Source: Tateyamaria omphalii
GTDB taxonomy: Bacteria > Pseudomonadota > Alphaproteobacteria > Rhodobacterales > Rhodobacteraceae
Length of the DNA stretch: 64,000 nucleotides
Direction: 5' to 3'
Assembly (NCBI RefSeq): GCF_001969365.1
Contig: NZ_CP019312.1
Coordinates: 1,798,001 to 1,862,000, forward strand
Numbering within the stretch: position 1 is the stretch's first letter; each line of letters starts with the position of its first letter. Of this stretch, positions 32,432 to 41,034 are shown in pieces. Made by a program: the position numbers and the translations under genes. The notes beneath the pieces are model-generated. The model was not told where the DNA came from and made no database searches. It saw nothing but the letters and a program-made list of their open reading frames with translations.

Positions 32432-33946
32432 ATGCTTGACCTGACCTACGACCTGCCCAAACCCAAAGTCATCTCCGGTGCCAAGCACGACTGGGAACTG
32501 GTGATCGGGATGGAAGTGCACGCGCAGGTGTCGTCCAACGCCAAGCTGTTCTCGGGCGCTTCGACCCGGTTCGGGGCCGAACCCAATTCAAACGTCGCCT
32601 TTGTGGACGCCGCCATGCCCGGCATGCTGCCCGTCATCAACGAATACTGTGTCGAACAAGCGGTGCGCACCGGTCTGGGTCTAAAGGCGGACATCAACCT
32701 GCGCTCGGCCTTTGACCGGAAGAACTATTTCTACCCGGACCTGCCGCAGGGTTATCAGATCTCCCAGCTGTACCACCCCATCGTAGGCGAAGGTGAAGTG
32801 CTGGTCGAATTGGGTGACGGCACCGCGCGCATGGTGCGGATCGAGCGCATTCACATGGAACAGGACGCGGGCAAGTCGATCCACGACATGGATCCGAACA
32901 TGTCCTTCGTGGACCTGAACCGCACGGGCGTCTGCCTGATGGAGATCGTCAGCCGCCCCGACATTCGCGGCCCCGAAGAGGCCGCCGCCTATATAGTCAA
33001 GCTGCGCCAGATCATGCGCTATCTGGGCACCTGCGATGGCAACATGCAAAACGGCAACCTGCGTGCCGATGTGAATGTGTCGATCTGTCGGCCCGGTCAG
33101 TACGAGAAGTATCAAGAAACGCAGGACTTTTCGCATCTGGGCACGCGGTGCGAAATCAAGAACATGAACTCAATGCGGTTTATCCAGCAAGCCATCGACG
33201 TCGAGGCGCGGCGTCAGATCGCAATTGTGGAAGCGGGAGGATCGGTGGATCAGGAGACGCGGCTGTATGACCCTGACAAGGGCGAGACGCGGTCGATGCG
33301 CTCCAAGGAAGAGGCGCATGATTACCGCTATTTCCCCGATCCCGACCTGCTGCCGCTGGAGATCGAGCAGGGGTGGGTGGATGATATCGCGGCGGCCCTG
33401 CCCGAGTTGCCGGATGCCAAGAAGACCCGGTTTATCGGGGATTTTGGATTGACCGACTATGACGCGTCGGTGCTGACCACAGATGTGGACACCGCCGCCT
33501 ATTTCGAAGCTGTGGCCGAGGGCCGTGACGGCAAGCAGGCCGCGAACTGGACCATCAATGAGCTTTTTGGCCGTCTGAAGCGGGATGACGACAAGGACAT
33601 CACCGAAAGCCCCGTGTCGCCTGCCCAGTTGGGCGGGATCATCGACCTGATCGGCAAGGGCGATATCTCGGGCAAGATCGGCAAGGACCTGTTCGAGATC
33701 ATCTATACCGAAGGTGGTGATCCGGCCGACGTGGTCGAAGCGCGGGGCATGAAGCAGGTCACCGACACGGGCGCCATCGAGGCCGCTGTCGACGAGGTGA
33801 TTGCAGCCAACCCCGCGCAGGTGGAGAAGGCCAAGGAGAACCCGAAGCTGGCGGGCTGGTTTGTCGGTCAGGTGATGAAGGTGACGGGCGGTAAGGCCAA
33901 TCCAAAAGCCGTAAACGAAATCGTCGCCAAGAAGCTCAACGGCTAG
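32432..33946 (+). CDS. gatB: aspartyl/glutamyl-tRNA amidotransferase subunit B
   Basis: GatB of the GatCAB complex, which converts misacylated Glu-tRNA(Gln) and Asp-tRNA(Asn) to the glutaminyl and asparaginyl forms. The 504-residue length is usual. Family blocks are visible: [12 protein letters not shown] at residue 25, the kinase-like core with [12 protein letters not shown] near residue 140, and [19 protein letters not shown] near residue 232. The C-terminal YqeY-like tail ends in [21 protein letters not shown] sequence. gatC and gatA are not adjacent here. Downstream lies a REP pair shared with the convergent methyltransferase gene. Confidence 0.97.
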   Translation: MLDLTYDLPKPKVISGAKHDWELVIGMEVHAQVSSNAKLFSGASTRFGAEPNSNVAFVDAAMPGMLPVINEYCVEQAVRTGLGLKADINLRSAFDRKNYFYPDLPQGYQISQLYHPIVGEGEVLVELGDGTARMVRIERIHMEQDAGKSIHDMDPNMSFVDLNRTGVCLMEIVSRPDIRGPEEAAAYIVKLRQIMRYLGTCDGNMQNGNLRADVNVSICRPGQYEKYQETQDFSHLGTRCEIKNMNSMRFIQQAIDVEARRQIAIVEAGGSVDQETRLYDPDKGETRSMRSKEEAHDYRYFPDPDLLPLEIEQGWVDDIAAALPELPDAKKTRFIGDFGLTDYDASVLTTDVDTAAYFEAVAEGRDGKQAANWTINELFGRLKRDDDKDITESPVSPAQLGGIIDLIGKGDISGKIGKDLFEIIYTEGGDPADVVEARGMKQVTDTGAIEAAVDEVIAANPAQVEKAKENPKLAGWFVGQVMKVTGGKANPKAVNEIVAKKLNG

Positions 33947-34026
33947 TCGGCTTTTGGATTGAGTGCGCGTCAGCGTATCCCCAAAGGGATGCGCGAGAGC
34001 GGTACCCGGTTGCGGTTGAGCGATCC

Positions 34027-34088
34027 GTAGGGTGGGCAATATGCCCACCACTCGCCCAAGTTTAGGTTGGCATATTGCCCAACCTACG
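34027..34088. repeat. BIME-like pair of REP palindromes between convergent genes
   Basis: Two imperfect palindromes lie between gatB (stop 33946) and the methyltransferase (stop 34086-34084). The first is GTAGGGTGGGC-AATAT-GCCCACC (34027-34049), read on the minus strand as palindrome plus CTACGG. The second is AGGTTGG-CATATTGC-CCAACCT (34064-34085) followed by ACG. They are inverted with their TACG tails pointing outward. The second overlaps the stop codon of the methyltransferase. The half-sites match the palindrome at 1.71 kb. Confidence 0.75.
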
Positions 34089-35259
34089 CCAGCACCTTGG
34101 AATAGTGCATCATGCCCGACGGGCAGAGGGCTGCTTCAACGGCGCTCCAAAGCGCAGCGTCGGCACCTGAACAGACTTTTTTGACCGACCTTTTCGCATC
34201 AATCCCTGCGATCAACGGCGCCGCCTCTTTTGGCACGGCAAAGGAAAATGCCTCACCGGCGGTATCAATGGTAATGCCGCCATGTTTCGCAACATGCGCG
34301 GCTAGCGTATTTGCGTCGACGTCGCGCAGGTGCGGAACGGCATCCAGCTGGCCCAGCGGCGGTGCCATCACCTGCCCCTTGGGCCGCGCGTAGACCACGT
34401 GGGTCTTGAAGGTGCCGCGCAGGTCTTCGGCCAGTTGCATAAGGGCGGTCTGATCGAGGTCTGGCGTGTCGTCCAGCAGGGTCGATGGATCATAGAGCAT
34501 AGGCTCGGGTGAGCCTGCGTAGTCCAATCCGGCAGCGGTCAACGCCCCGATCAGTTCCGTGATCGTAAAGGGGCGGTCCTGGCTGTGCAGAAGCAGGTCA
34601 TAGAACCCCGCGTCGCCATTTCTGTGATCCACCACCCGTGCGTTGTGTTTGAACGGGTGCGCTTCGGGCAGACGGTCAAAGATGCGTTTCGCCGCCTTGA
34701 GTTGCTTTTCGGGTGGCAGATCGGCCAGCAACGCACTGAACGCCGCTTGCAGCGGATAGACCCCGGCCCGGCCATGTGGGGCATAGACCATGAGCCCCAT
34801 GCCCCCGTCCGGTTTCAGCGCGGCGGCCAGTGCGTCGAACCCGGCCTGCGGCTCGGGCAGATGGTGCAGCACCCCGCAACAGTCGATATAGTCGAACGGA
34901 CCATACTGGGCGGCATCAAGCAGCGAACCGGTGATGAAGGTGATCCCGGTGAGCTTGCGCACCTCTGCCCGCTTTTCCGCGATCCGGCGCGACGCCTGCG
35001 ACAGATCGAGATAGGTGATGTCATAGGGCCGCCCGGCATCGGTCAGCTTTTGGGCCAGTTGGATGAGCGCGTCACCTGTCCCGCCGCCCGCAACCAGCGC
35101 CCTGAGGGGCTGCGACCAATCGCGCGCGCCGCCCCACAGCCAATGATCCATCTCGACCGGCAACGAGGGCGAGCCGGTGATTAGCCGCTTGCGTTCGTCC
35201 GTCGGCTTGCGCTCTGGGTAGGGAAACGCCTCGTATTGGGCGCGGACGGTGTCGGTCAT
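34084..35259 (-). CDS. class I SAM-dependent methyltransferase
   Basis: A 391-residue protein with a Rossmann-type methyltransferase domain near its N-terminus. Motif I is VAGGGTGDALIQLA (residues 55-68), followed by the acidic TYLDLSQASRRIAEKR and FDYIDCCGVLHHLPEPQAG (motif IV region). The N-terminal block VRAQYEAFPYPERKPTDE recurs in a family of bacterial methyltransferases whose substrates are unknown. The C-terminal half (about residue 230 on) has no recognised domain. It is convergent with gatB and divergent from the thioesterase gene with 84 bases between starts. Confidence 0.82.
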   Translation of the reverse strand: MTDTVRAQYEAFPYPERKPTDERKRLITGSPSLPVEMDHWLWGGARDWSQPLRALVAGGGTGDALIQLAQKLTDAGRPYDITYLDLSQASRRIAEKRAEVRKLTGITFITGSLLDAAQYGPFDYIDCCGVLHHLPEPQAGFDALAAALKPDGGMGLMVYAPHGRAGVYPLQAAFSALLADLPPEKQLKAAKRIFDRLPEAHPFKHNARVVDHRNGDAGFYDLLLHSQDRPFTITELIGALTAAGLDYAGSPEPMLYDPSTLLDDTPDLDQTALMQLAEDLRGTFKTHVVYARPKGQVMAPPLGQLDAVPHLRDVDANTLAAHVAKHGGITIDTAGEAFSFAVPKEAAPLIAGIDAKRSVKKVCSGADAALWSAVEAALCPSGMMHYSKVLA

Positions 35260-35343
35260 GCTCTATCCGATCAAAGACTGGTTTGACCTTTACCAGCCCT
35301 GCCCCTGCGTGCAATCCGAGAGCTGCAGGAAGAGGAGTGCGGG

Positions 35344-35817
35344 ATGCAGGCACCGTTTCAATCGACCGTGATGACGGTCAAGCCGGAGTGGATTGATTTC
35401 AACGGCCATCTGAACATGGCCTATTATGGGGTGCTGTTTGATCTGGGGGCAGACCAGATGTTTGACCATTTCGGCTTTGGCCCCGATTATCAGACGCGAA
35501 CGGGCAACACGACCTATGCGGCGGAGTTCCACGTGCGCTATGTGCGCGAGTTGCATGAAAACGATCCGGTTGTCGTGACCTACCAGCTTGTAGATCATGA
35601 CGAGAAACGCCTGCACTCGTTTCAGGAGCTGCGGCACGCCGACGGGTGGTTGGCAGCCACGGGCGAGACAATGACGCTGCATGTGGACCAGTCCGGGCCG
35701 CGTGTGGCGCCGATGCCCCAGGACGTGTTAGACCGGGTCGCCGCCGTGGCGCGCGCCCATGCGGCGCTGCACAAGCCCGATGCGGTGCATGCAAGCATCG
35801 GTATCCGGCGGCGGTAG
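35344..35817 (+). CDS. hotdog-fold thioesterase
   Basis: A 157-residue single hotdog-fold acyl-CoA thioesterase of the 4-hydroxybenzoyl-CoA/FcbC-like type. The WIDFNGHLNMAYYGVLFD block (residues 16-33), with the Asp18 of the hotdog active site and the HLNMAYY loop, is the usual signature. It resembles the thioesterase domain linked to carnitine/betaine catabolism, but no such genes are adjacent. An AGGAAGAGGAG ribosome-binding region lies upstream of the ATG. Confidence 0.85.
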   Translation: MQAPFQSTVMTVKPEWIDFNGHLNMAYYGVLFDLGADQMFDHFGFGPDYQTRTGNTTYAAEFHVRYVRELHENDPVVVTYQLVDHDEKRLHSFQELRHADGWLAATGETMTLHVDQSGPRVAPMPQDVLDRVAAVARAHAALHKPDAVHASIGIRRR

Positions 35818-35883
35818 GGACGGCCCTTTTCTTGGGCCGCTGCGGGCGATATATGCGCCAAACGCAAGACGAAGGAACGCGAC

Positions 35884-36369
35884 ATGCCGGGTTGGGAATA
35901 TAAGGTCGTGCCTGCCCCCACCAAGGGGCAGAAGGGCCAGGGGATCAAGGGGGCCGAGGCCCGCTTTGCCCACGCGCTTGAGACGCTGATGAACGACATG
36001 GCCCGCGAAGGCTGGGAATTTCAACGCGCCGAAACCCTGCCGTCGATTGAGCGGTCGGGCCTGACGGGCAGCACGACGGAGTGGCGCAACATGCTGGTGT
36101 TCCGACGCGCGGTCAGCGCCCCGCTGGATGATTTCGAGCCGGAGCTGCTGCCGGCTCCGGGCGAGACACCTCAAGTCGAAGCGGGCGCAGGTGACGCCAC
36201 CGATGCTCAGCAAGATGCCGCTCAAGGGGATGCAGTTTTTGTGCCGGGCCCGGGTGCGACGCAGATGGCCCAGGACAACGGTGTGGAAGAGACGAGCCCG
36301 GTATCGGGAATGACCGCGTCGCTCAAGAAGCTGGCAGACTACCGCAAGGGTGCCGATACCAAGGATTAG
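35884..36369 (+). CDS. DUF4177 domain-containing protein
   Basis: A 161-residue protein with an N-terminal DUF4177 domain: PGWEYKVVPAP, then ALETLMNDMAREGWEFQRAETLP and EWRNMLVFRR. The domain is a small alpha/beta fold with unknown function. Residues 80-161 form an acidic, Ala/Gly/Pro-rich and probably disordered tail ending in a basic ASLKKLADYRKG segment. It is co-oriented with the thioesterase gene but 66 bases away. No signal peptide. Confidence 0.8.
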   Translation: MPGWEYKVVPAPTKGQKGQGIKGAEARFAHALETLMNDMAREGWEFQRAETLPSIERSGLTGSTTEWRNMLVFRRAVSAPLDDFEPELLPAPGETPQVEAGAGDATDAQQDAAQGDAVFVPGPGATQMAQDNGVEETSPVSGMTASLKKLADYRKGADTKD

Positions 36370-36375
36370 GGTGCG

Positions 36376-36633
36376 TCATACGTCCAGATCAAGAGCCAGG
36401 GCGTGGATCCGGCCAATCAGGTCAGGGCCCAATGCGGCGTGCACGGCACGGTGGCGCGCGATGCGGTTTTTTCCCGCAAATTCAGGGCTACGCAGCATGA
36501 CGTTGAAGTGACTTTGACCGGCTGCAGGGGCCCCTGCGTGCCCGGCATGGCTGGCGCTGTCGTCCACCACCTGAATGTCGCGCGTCTGGAATGCAGCCCG
36601 CAGCTTGTCTTCGATTTCTTGCCGAACGGTCAT
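36376..36633 (-). CDS. BolA family protein
   Basis: A small (about 85 residues) BolA-type protein that in relatives works with monothiol glutaredoxins in iron-sulfur and iron homeostasis. The family signature is HFNVMLRSPEFAGKNRIARHRAVHAALG, with the conserved His in the loop and the RHRxV helix. MTVRQEIEDKL is the usual N-terminus and has an AGGCG site just upstream; a slightly longer form starting at 36645 (MSGEMTV) is also open. The convergent DUF4177 gene ends 6 bases away; the J-domain gene is divergent. Confidence 0.88.
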   Translation of the reverse strand: MTVRQEIEDKLRAAFQTRDIQVVDDSASHAGHAGAPAAGQSHFNVMLRSPEFAGKNRIARHRAVHAALGPDLIGRIHALALDLDV

Positions 36634-36721
36634 TTCGCCTGACATTTTTTTCGCCCACCCTCTTCAATCTCTGGCGTCAGACTCTAAACTTGTGGGCCTG
36701 AGTCGGAAAGGACCCCTTCCC

Positions 36722-37348
36722 ATGCCCAAGCCTGATCCTTTTGGTTTCGATATGTCCGTGTCGTCCGCCAAGAAGAAAAACCCGCGCGGACGCAGGGGTA
36801 TGTCCGGGGCGTCGGAGACATCGACGCGTATTTGTGACGCACCCGGCTGCAACAAACCGGGTCTATACCGTGCACCCAAAGCCCCCGACGTGCTGGACGA
36901 CTTTTATTGGTTTTGCCAAGAACATGTGCGCGAGTACAATTTGAAGTGGAATTTCTTTGACGGCACGACCGAGGCGGAGATCAACGCCCAGCAGTCCAAG
37001 GACAAGGTCTGGGAACGCCAGACCAAGCCCCTTGGCGATCCGGAAGCGCGCGCCTGGGCCCGTCTGGGCATCGAGGATCCGCACCAGGTGCTGGGCAAGA
37101 ATGCGACCCAGAACCCTGGTCGCGGCGGCACCGCAGCGGCCCGCCGCCTTCCCCCCACCGAAAAGCGCGCCATCGAAATCCTCGAAGCCAAGCCGGACGA
37201 CACCAAGGCCGATGTGCGCAAGGCTTACAAGAAGCTGATCAAAGTGCTGCACCCAGACATGAACGGCGGCGACCGCAGCCAGGAGGAGCAGCTGCAAGAG
37301 GTTGTCTGGGCCTGGGATCAGATCAAGGACAGCCGGAATTTCAAGTAA
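36722..37348 (+). CDS. J-domain (DnaJ-like) protein
   Basis: A 208-residue protein with a C-terminal J-domain. The HPD motif is in [13 protein letters not shown] at about residue 178, preceded by helix [19 protein letters not shown]-domains stimulate Hsp70 ATPase. The N-terminal part has a [10 protein letters not shown] cysteine pair near residue 40 and a conserved region [21 protein letters not shown] typical of the Rhodobacteraceae type. No transmembrane segment is present. The start is the first ATG after an AAAGGA site; a frame extending to 36575 overlaps the BolA gene antisense. A hairpin follows in the gap before cobS. Confidence 0.85.
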   Translation: MPKPDPFGFDMSVSSAKKKNPRGRRGMSGASETSTRICDAPGCNKPGLYRAPKAPDVLDDFYWFCQEHVREYNLKWNFFDGTTEAEINAQQSKDKVWERQTKPLGDPEARAWARLGIEDPHQVLGKNATQNPGRGGTAAARRLPPTEKRAIEILEAKPDDTKADVRKAYKKLIKVLHPDMNGGDRSQEEQLQEVVWAWDQIKDSRNFK

Positions 37349-37363
37349 TCCGGTTGCGGCCAA

Positions 37364-37384
37364 GGTGCGCAGTCAGTGCGCACC
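37364..37384 (+). terminator. hairpin after the J-domain gene
   Basis: GGTGCGCA-GTCAG-TGCGCACC forms a perfect 8-bp stem with a 5-base loop, 16 bases after the J-domain stop. No T-run follows, so it is a weak terminator or a transcript-end stabiliser. Confidence 0.45.
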
Positions 37385-37459
37385 CTGCGGCAACGTGGAG
37401 TTCAAATTCCCACCGCCCTTCCCCTTGCCCTTTCCCGCCATATGTTGCACCACGATCAG

Positions 37460-37482
37460 CGCGCCCATCCGGGGCGCGTTTT
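37460..37482 (+). terminator. Rho-independent terminator just upstream of cobS
   Basis: CGCGCCC-ATCCG-GGGCGCG followed by TTTT is a textbook terminator. It sits only 21 bases before the cobS ATG, so a cobS transcript started in this gap must either begin after it or read through. It may end the J-domain transcript or act as an attenuator in the cobS leader. No B12 box was seen in the 155-base gap. Confidence 0.7.
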
Positions 37483-37503
37483 CTATGCTTAAGGACAGTT
37501 GAG

Positions 37504-38490
37504 ATGGCGGACGGCGCGATGGACATCAATGCAAAACCAACCGAGGAAATCTCGGTCCGGGAGGTGTTCGGCATCGACACCAACATGGTCATCAAAGGCT
37601 TTGCCGAGAAATCCGACCGCGTCCCCGAACTGGACAGCACCTACAAATTTGATCCCGACACCACGCTGGCGATTTTGGCGGGCTTTTCCCACAACCGACG
37701 CGTGATGATCCAAGGCTATCACGGGACGGGCAAGTCGACTCATATCGAACAGGTCGCCGCCCGCCTGAACTGGCCTGCGGTCCGTGTGAACCTGGACAGC
37801 CACATTTCCCGGATCGACCTGATCGGCAAAGATGCGATTAAGTTGAAGGACGGAAAGCAAGTCACTGATTTCCAAGAGGGTATTCTGCCTTGGGCGTTGC
37901 GCACTCCGACCGCAATCGTATTCGACGAATATGACGCCGGCCGCGCCGATGTGATGTTCGTCATTCAGCGCGTGCTGGAGGTGGACGGCAAGCTCACGCT
38001 TCTGGACCAGAACCAGGTGATCAACCCGCATCCTTATTTCCGGATCTTTGCGACAGCCAACACTGTGGGCTTGGGCGACACCACAGGACTGTATCACGGG
38101 ACCCAGCAGATCAACCAGGGCCAGATGGACCGCTGGTCGCTGGTGGCGACGCTGAACTACCTGTCGATTGACGCCGAGACAGCGATCGTGCTGGCGAAGA
38201 ACCCGCACTACAACACCGCCGAGGGCCGCAAGACTGTCAAGCAAATGGTGACTGTCGCAGACCTGACGCGGACCGCATTTATGAACGGGGATCTGTCGAC
38301 CGTCATGTCGCCCCGGACGGTGATTGCGTGGGCGCAGAATGCGGAGATCTTCCGCAATGTGGGCTATGCGTTCCGTCTGTCGTTCCTGAACAAGTGCGAT
38401 GAATTGGAGCGCCAGACCGTGGCCGAGTTCTATCAGCGCCTGTTTGACGAGGAACTGCCGGAGAGTGCCGCGAGCGTGAGCTTGGGGTGA
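37504..38490 (+). CDS. cobS: cobaltochelatase subunit CobS
   Basis: AAA+ subunit of the aerobic cobalt chelatase (CobN-CobS-CobT), which inserts cobalt into hydrogenobyrinate a,c-diamide during cobalamin synthesis. The 328-residue protein has a Walker [10 protein letters not shown] at residues 71-79, Walker [16 protein letters not shown] near residue 140, and the sensor segment [36 protein letters not shown], all matching CobS/MoxR-type ATPases. The start at 37504 (MADGAMDIN) follows an AAGGA site. The stop overlaps a GTG start of the next gene (GTGA). cobN is not in the window. Confidence 0.97.
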   Translation: MADGAMDINAKPTEEISVREVFGIDTNMVIKGFAEKSDRVPELDSTYKFDPDTTLAILAGFSHNRRVMIQGYHGTGKSTHIEQVAARLNWPAVRVNLDSHISRIDLIGKDAIKLKDGKQVTDFQEGILPWALRTPTAIVFDEYDAGRADVMFVIQRVLEVDGKLTLLDQNQVINPHPYFRIFATANTVGLGDTTGLYHGTQQINQGQMDRWSLVATLNYLSIDAETAIVLAKNPHYNTAEGRKTVKQMVTVADLTRTAFMNGDLSTVMSPRTVIAWAQNAEIFRNVGYAFRLSFLNKCDELERQTVAEFYQRLFDEELPESAASVSLG

Positions 38491-39029
38491 AGCAGTTGAA
38501 GCACAGCTGGACATCCGGCGTGGCATTGCTGTGTGTCGCCATGACTCTCTCAGCGTGTGACGCGCCGCAACCGTCCACGAACAGGGTTACGAAAAAAATA
38601 GTGTCTATCCCTTTGCGTATGGAAGCAGCGCGCAAGACTGCTGACGAATTTGAGCAGTTGACCCGCTGCCGCGCTCTTAGTCAGATCGTTGCAATGGGGC
38701 GTTTGAACGAGGCGATTGAGGTCGCCCGAGCAAACAAGACCTCCGAACCGCTTGAGCGTCTACCCGAGACATCAACGTTCAAGGCATTCACGAATCTGTC
38801 AATGCAGCCTCGGCTTCATCAGGATGGGTTTGCCACAGCTGGTCGAGAGAGACGCGTTAATTCGAATTCTGCAGGATACTCAAACGCGTACAGAGCGCTT
38901 TTGGCTCAGATTGATGGCGATGTTGACAGCAAGAATGAGACACAAATCATTTCGCTGTTAGAGAACGATCACGCGTTCTGTAATGACTTGCTCAGGAATT
39001 ACTTAGCAGGCGGTTCAGCACCGGCTTGA
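38487..39029 (+). CDS. predicted lipoprotein of unknown function, between cobS and cobT
   Basis: A 180-residue predicted lipoprotein with a GTG start overlapping the cobS stop by 4 bases (GTGA). The signal ends in the lipobox LSAC with acylated Cys24, and the mature part DAPQPSTN begins a proline/serine-rich spacer. The remaining residues are polar and helical, with no family I recognise. The base composition is clearly more AT-rich than in cobS and cobT, and the codons are less GC-biased, which suggests later acquisition. No mobile-element ends are seen. It could affect cobT expression, since cobT follows after 81 bases with its own ribosome-binding site. Confidence 0.65.
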   Translation: MKQLKHSWTSGVALLCVAMTLSACDAPQPSTNRVTKKIVSIPLRMEAARKTADEFEQLTRCRALSQIVAMGRLNEAIEVARANKTSEPLERLPETSTFKAFTNLSMQPRLHQDGFATAGRERRVNSNSAGYSNAYRALLAQIDGDVDSKNETQIISLLENDHAFCNDLLRNYLAGGSAPA

Positions 39030-39110
39030 ACTAATGGGTCGAGATACCAACTGGCGGGCTTTAGTCAAACCCTCTAGTTTGCAAGTCAGCTGCGATAAGT
39101 GAGGCGGAAG

Positions 39111-40988
39111 ATGGCACAGCAAAACGACAACCCCGCCGACCCGTTCAAGAAGGCGCTCGCCGAGGCAACCAAGGTCATGGCGAATGACCCGGAGTTGAAT
39201 GTGTCCTACTCAGTCGATCCGGCTGGGGTGTCGGGCGACTCTATGCGCTTGCCGCAGGTGTCGCGCCGGATGACCCGCGAAGAGGTTTTGCTGGCACGCG
39301 GCACCGCCGACGCGCTGGCGTTGCACCGCCGCTATCACAACGGGCAAACCCATGCGCGCTACTCACCGCAAGGGGAAATGGCACGTGACCTTTATGAGGC
39401 GATGGAAACCGCCCGTTGTGAAGCGATGGGCGCGCGCGACATGCCAGGCACCGCCGGCAACATTGATGCCAAGATCGCGAATGAGGCGATGCGGAAGGGC
39501 TATGACCAGTGCAAGCAGGCTGCCGATGTTCCTTTGGCAGCCGCTGCCGGGTATCTGGTGCGGCATCTGGCGACGGGGCGTGATCTGCCCTCCGGTGCCG
39601 AGAATGCGATGGAGCTTTGGCGCGGGTTCATTGAGGATCAGGCGGGTGGCACGCTCGAAAACCTCGACAACATTCTGGACGATCAGGCGGCGTTCGCGAA
39701 ATTTGCGCGGCAGGTGATCACCGATCTGGGCTATGGCGATCAGCTGGGGGATGACCCCGATCAGCTGGACGACGATATGGAAGACGAGGCCGAGGAAGGT
39801 CAGGACGAGGATCAAGAGCCCGACAGCACCGGGCAGGATGATCAGGACGAAGAGAACGCCGAAGGCACGCCCGAATCCTCGCAAGACGAAACGCAAGATG
39901 CCTCCGAGGCACAGGTGTCGATGGACGACATGGCCGATCAGGAGATGGGCGAAGAGGCGGAGATGCCCGAGGGCGAGGCGCCGCTTGAGCCGCCTGCTCC
40001 ACAGCCTGTGTCCGAAGCCGATCCGGATTATCAGGTCTATCAAGATGCCCATGACGAGGAGATTGGCGCCGAGGATCTGGCGGAGCCGGTCGAGTTGGAG
40101 CGGTTGCGCGCCTATCTGGACCAGCAACTCGAGCCGTTGAAGGGGGCCGTGTCCCGTCTGGCCAACAAGTTGCAGCGCCGCTTGCAGGCGCAGCAGAACC
40201 GCAGCTGGGAATTCGATCTGGAGGAAGGGACGCTTGATGCGGGCCGCCTGGCGCGGATCGTGGCGAACCCGACCACGCCACTGTCCTTCAAGGTCGAGAA
40301 GGACACAGAGTTCCGCGATACCTGTGTAACCCTTCTGCTGGACAATTCAGGCTCCATGCGGGGCCGGCCGATTTCGATTGCCGCCATCTGTGCCGATGTT
40401 CTGGCGCGCACGCTGGAACGCTGCAATGTGAAGGTCGAGATCCTGGGCTTTACCACCCGTGCGTGGAAAGGCGGCCTCGCCCGCGAAGCGTGGTTGAACG
40501 ATGGCCGGCCCAGCCAACCCGGACGGCTGAACGACCTGCGTCACATCGTCTACAAGTCTGCCGACGCGCCCTGGCGCCGGACGCGGCCCAATCTGGGGCT
40601 GATGATGAAAGAGGGGCTGCTCAAGGAAAACATCGACGGCGAGGCTCTGGAATGGGCGCACCGCCGGATGGTCGCGCGGCCCGAGGCGCGCAAGATCCTG
40701 ATGGTGATTTCGGATGGCGCGCCTGTGGACGATTCAACCCTGTCCGTGAACCCCGCGAACTATCTTGAGAAGCATCTGCGCGACGTGATTGCCATGGTGG
40801 AACGCAGGCGGGCTGTCGAGTTGCTGGCCATCGGGATCGGGCATGACGTGACCCGCTACTATGACCGCGCCGTGACCATCACGGATGTGGAGCAGTTGGC
40901 GGGGGCCATGACCGAACAATTGGCCGCACTTTTTGACAGTGACCCGCGGGCGCGCGCACGCGTCATGGGGATGAAGCGCGCGGGTTGA
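39111..40988 (+). CDS. cobT: cobaltochelatase subunit CobT
   Basis: Partner of CobS in the cobalt chelatase. The 625-residue protein has an N-terminal conserved region, a highly acidic low-complexity middle (about residues 215-325, rich in Asp, Glu and Gln) and a C-terminal VWA domain. The MIDAS motif is DNSGS at residues 411-415, with the downstream [14 protein letters not shown] strand near residue 535. This layout is typical of CobT. The start at [12 protein letters not shown] follows GAGGCGGAAG. It lies downstream of an inserted lipoprotein gene rather than directly after cobS, which is the more usual arrangement. Confidence 0.96.
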   Translation: MAQQNDNPADPFKKALAEATKVMANDPELNVSYSVDPAGVSGDSMRLPQVSRRMTREEVLLARGTADALALHRRYHNGQTHARYSPQGEMARDLYEAMETARCEAMGARDMPGTAGNIDAKIANEAMRKGYDQCKQAADVPLAAAAGYLVRHLATGRDLPSGAENAMELWRGFIEDQAGGTLENLDNILDDQAAFAKFARQVITDLGYGDQLGDDPDQLDDDMEDEAEEGQDEDQEPDSTGQDDQDEENAEGTPESSQDETQDASEAQVSMDDMADQEMGEEAEMPEGEAPLEPPAPQPVSEADPDYQVYQDAHDEEIGAEDLAEPVELERLRAYLDQQLEPLKGAVSRLANKLQRRLQAQQNRSWEFDLEEGTLDAGRLARIVANPTTPLSFKVEKDTEFRDTCVTLLLDNSGSMRGRPISIAAICADVLARTLERCNVKVEILGFTTRAWKGGLAREAWLNDGRPSQPGRLNDLRHIVYKSADAPWRRTRPNLGLMMKEGLLKENIDGEALEWAHRRMVARPEARKILMVISDGAPVDDSTLSVNPANYLEKHLRDVIAMVERRRAVELLAIGIGHDVTRYYDRAVTITDVEQLAGAMTEQLAALFDSDPRARARVMGMKRAG

Positions 40989-41034
40989 GATCGGCCCTCC
41001 GGGGGCGGTTTACTTTGCGAAATGAAGGTGGATC

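Noticed and set aside
37349..37503. Second cobalamin riboswitch upstream of cobS
   Set aside because: No B12 box or GCCACTG-type core is present; the gap holds only two hairpins.
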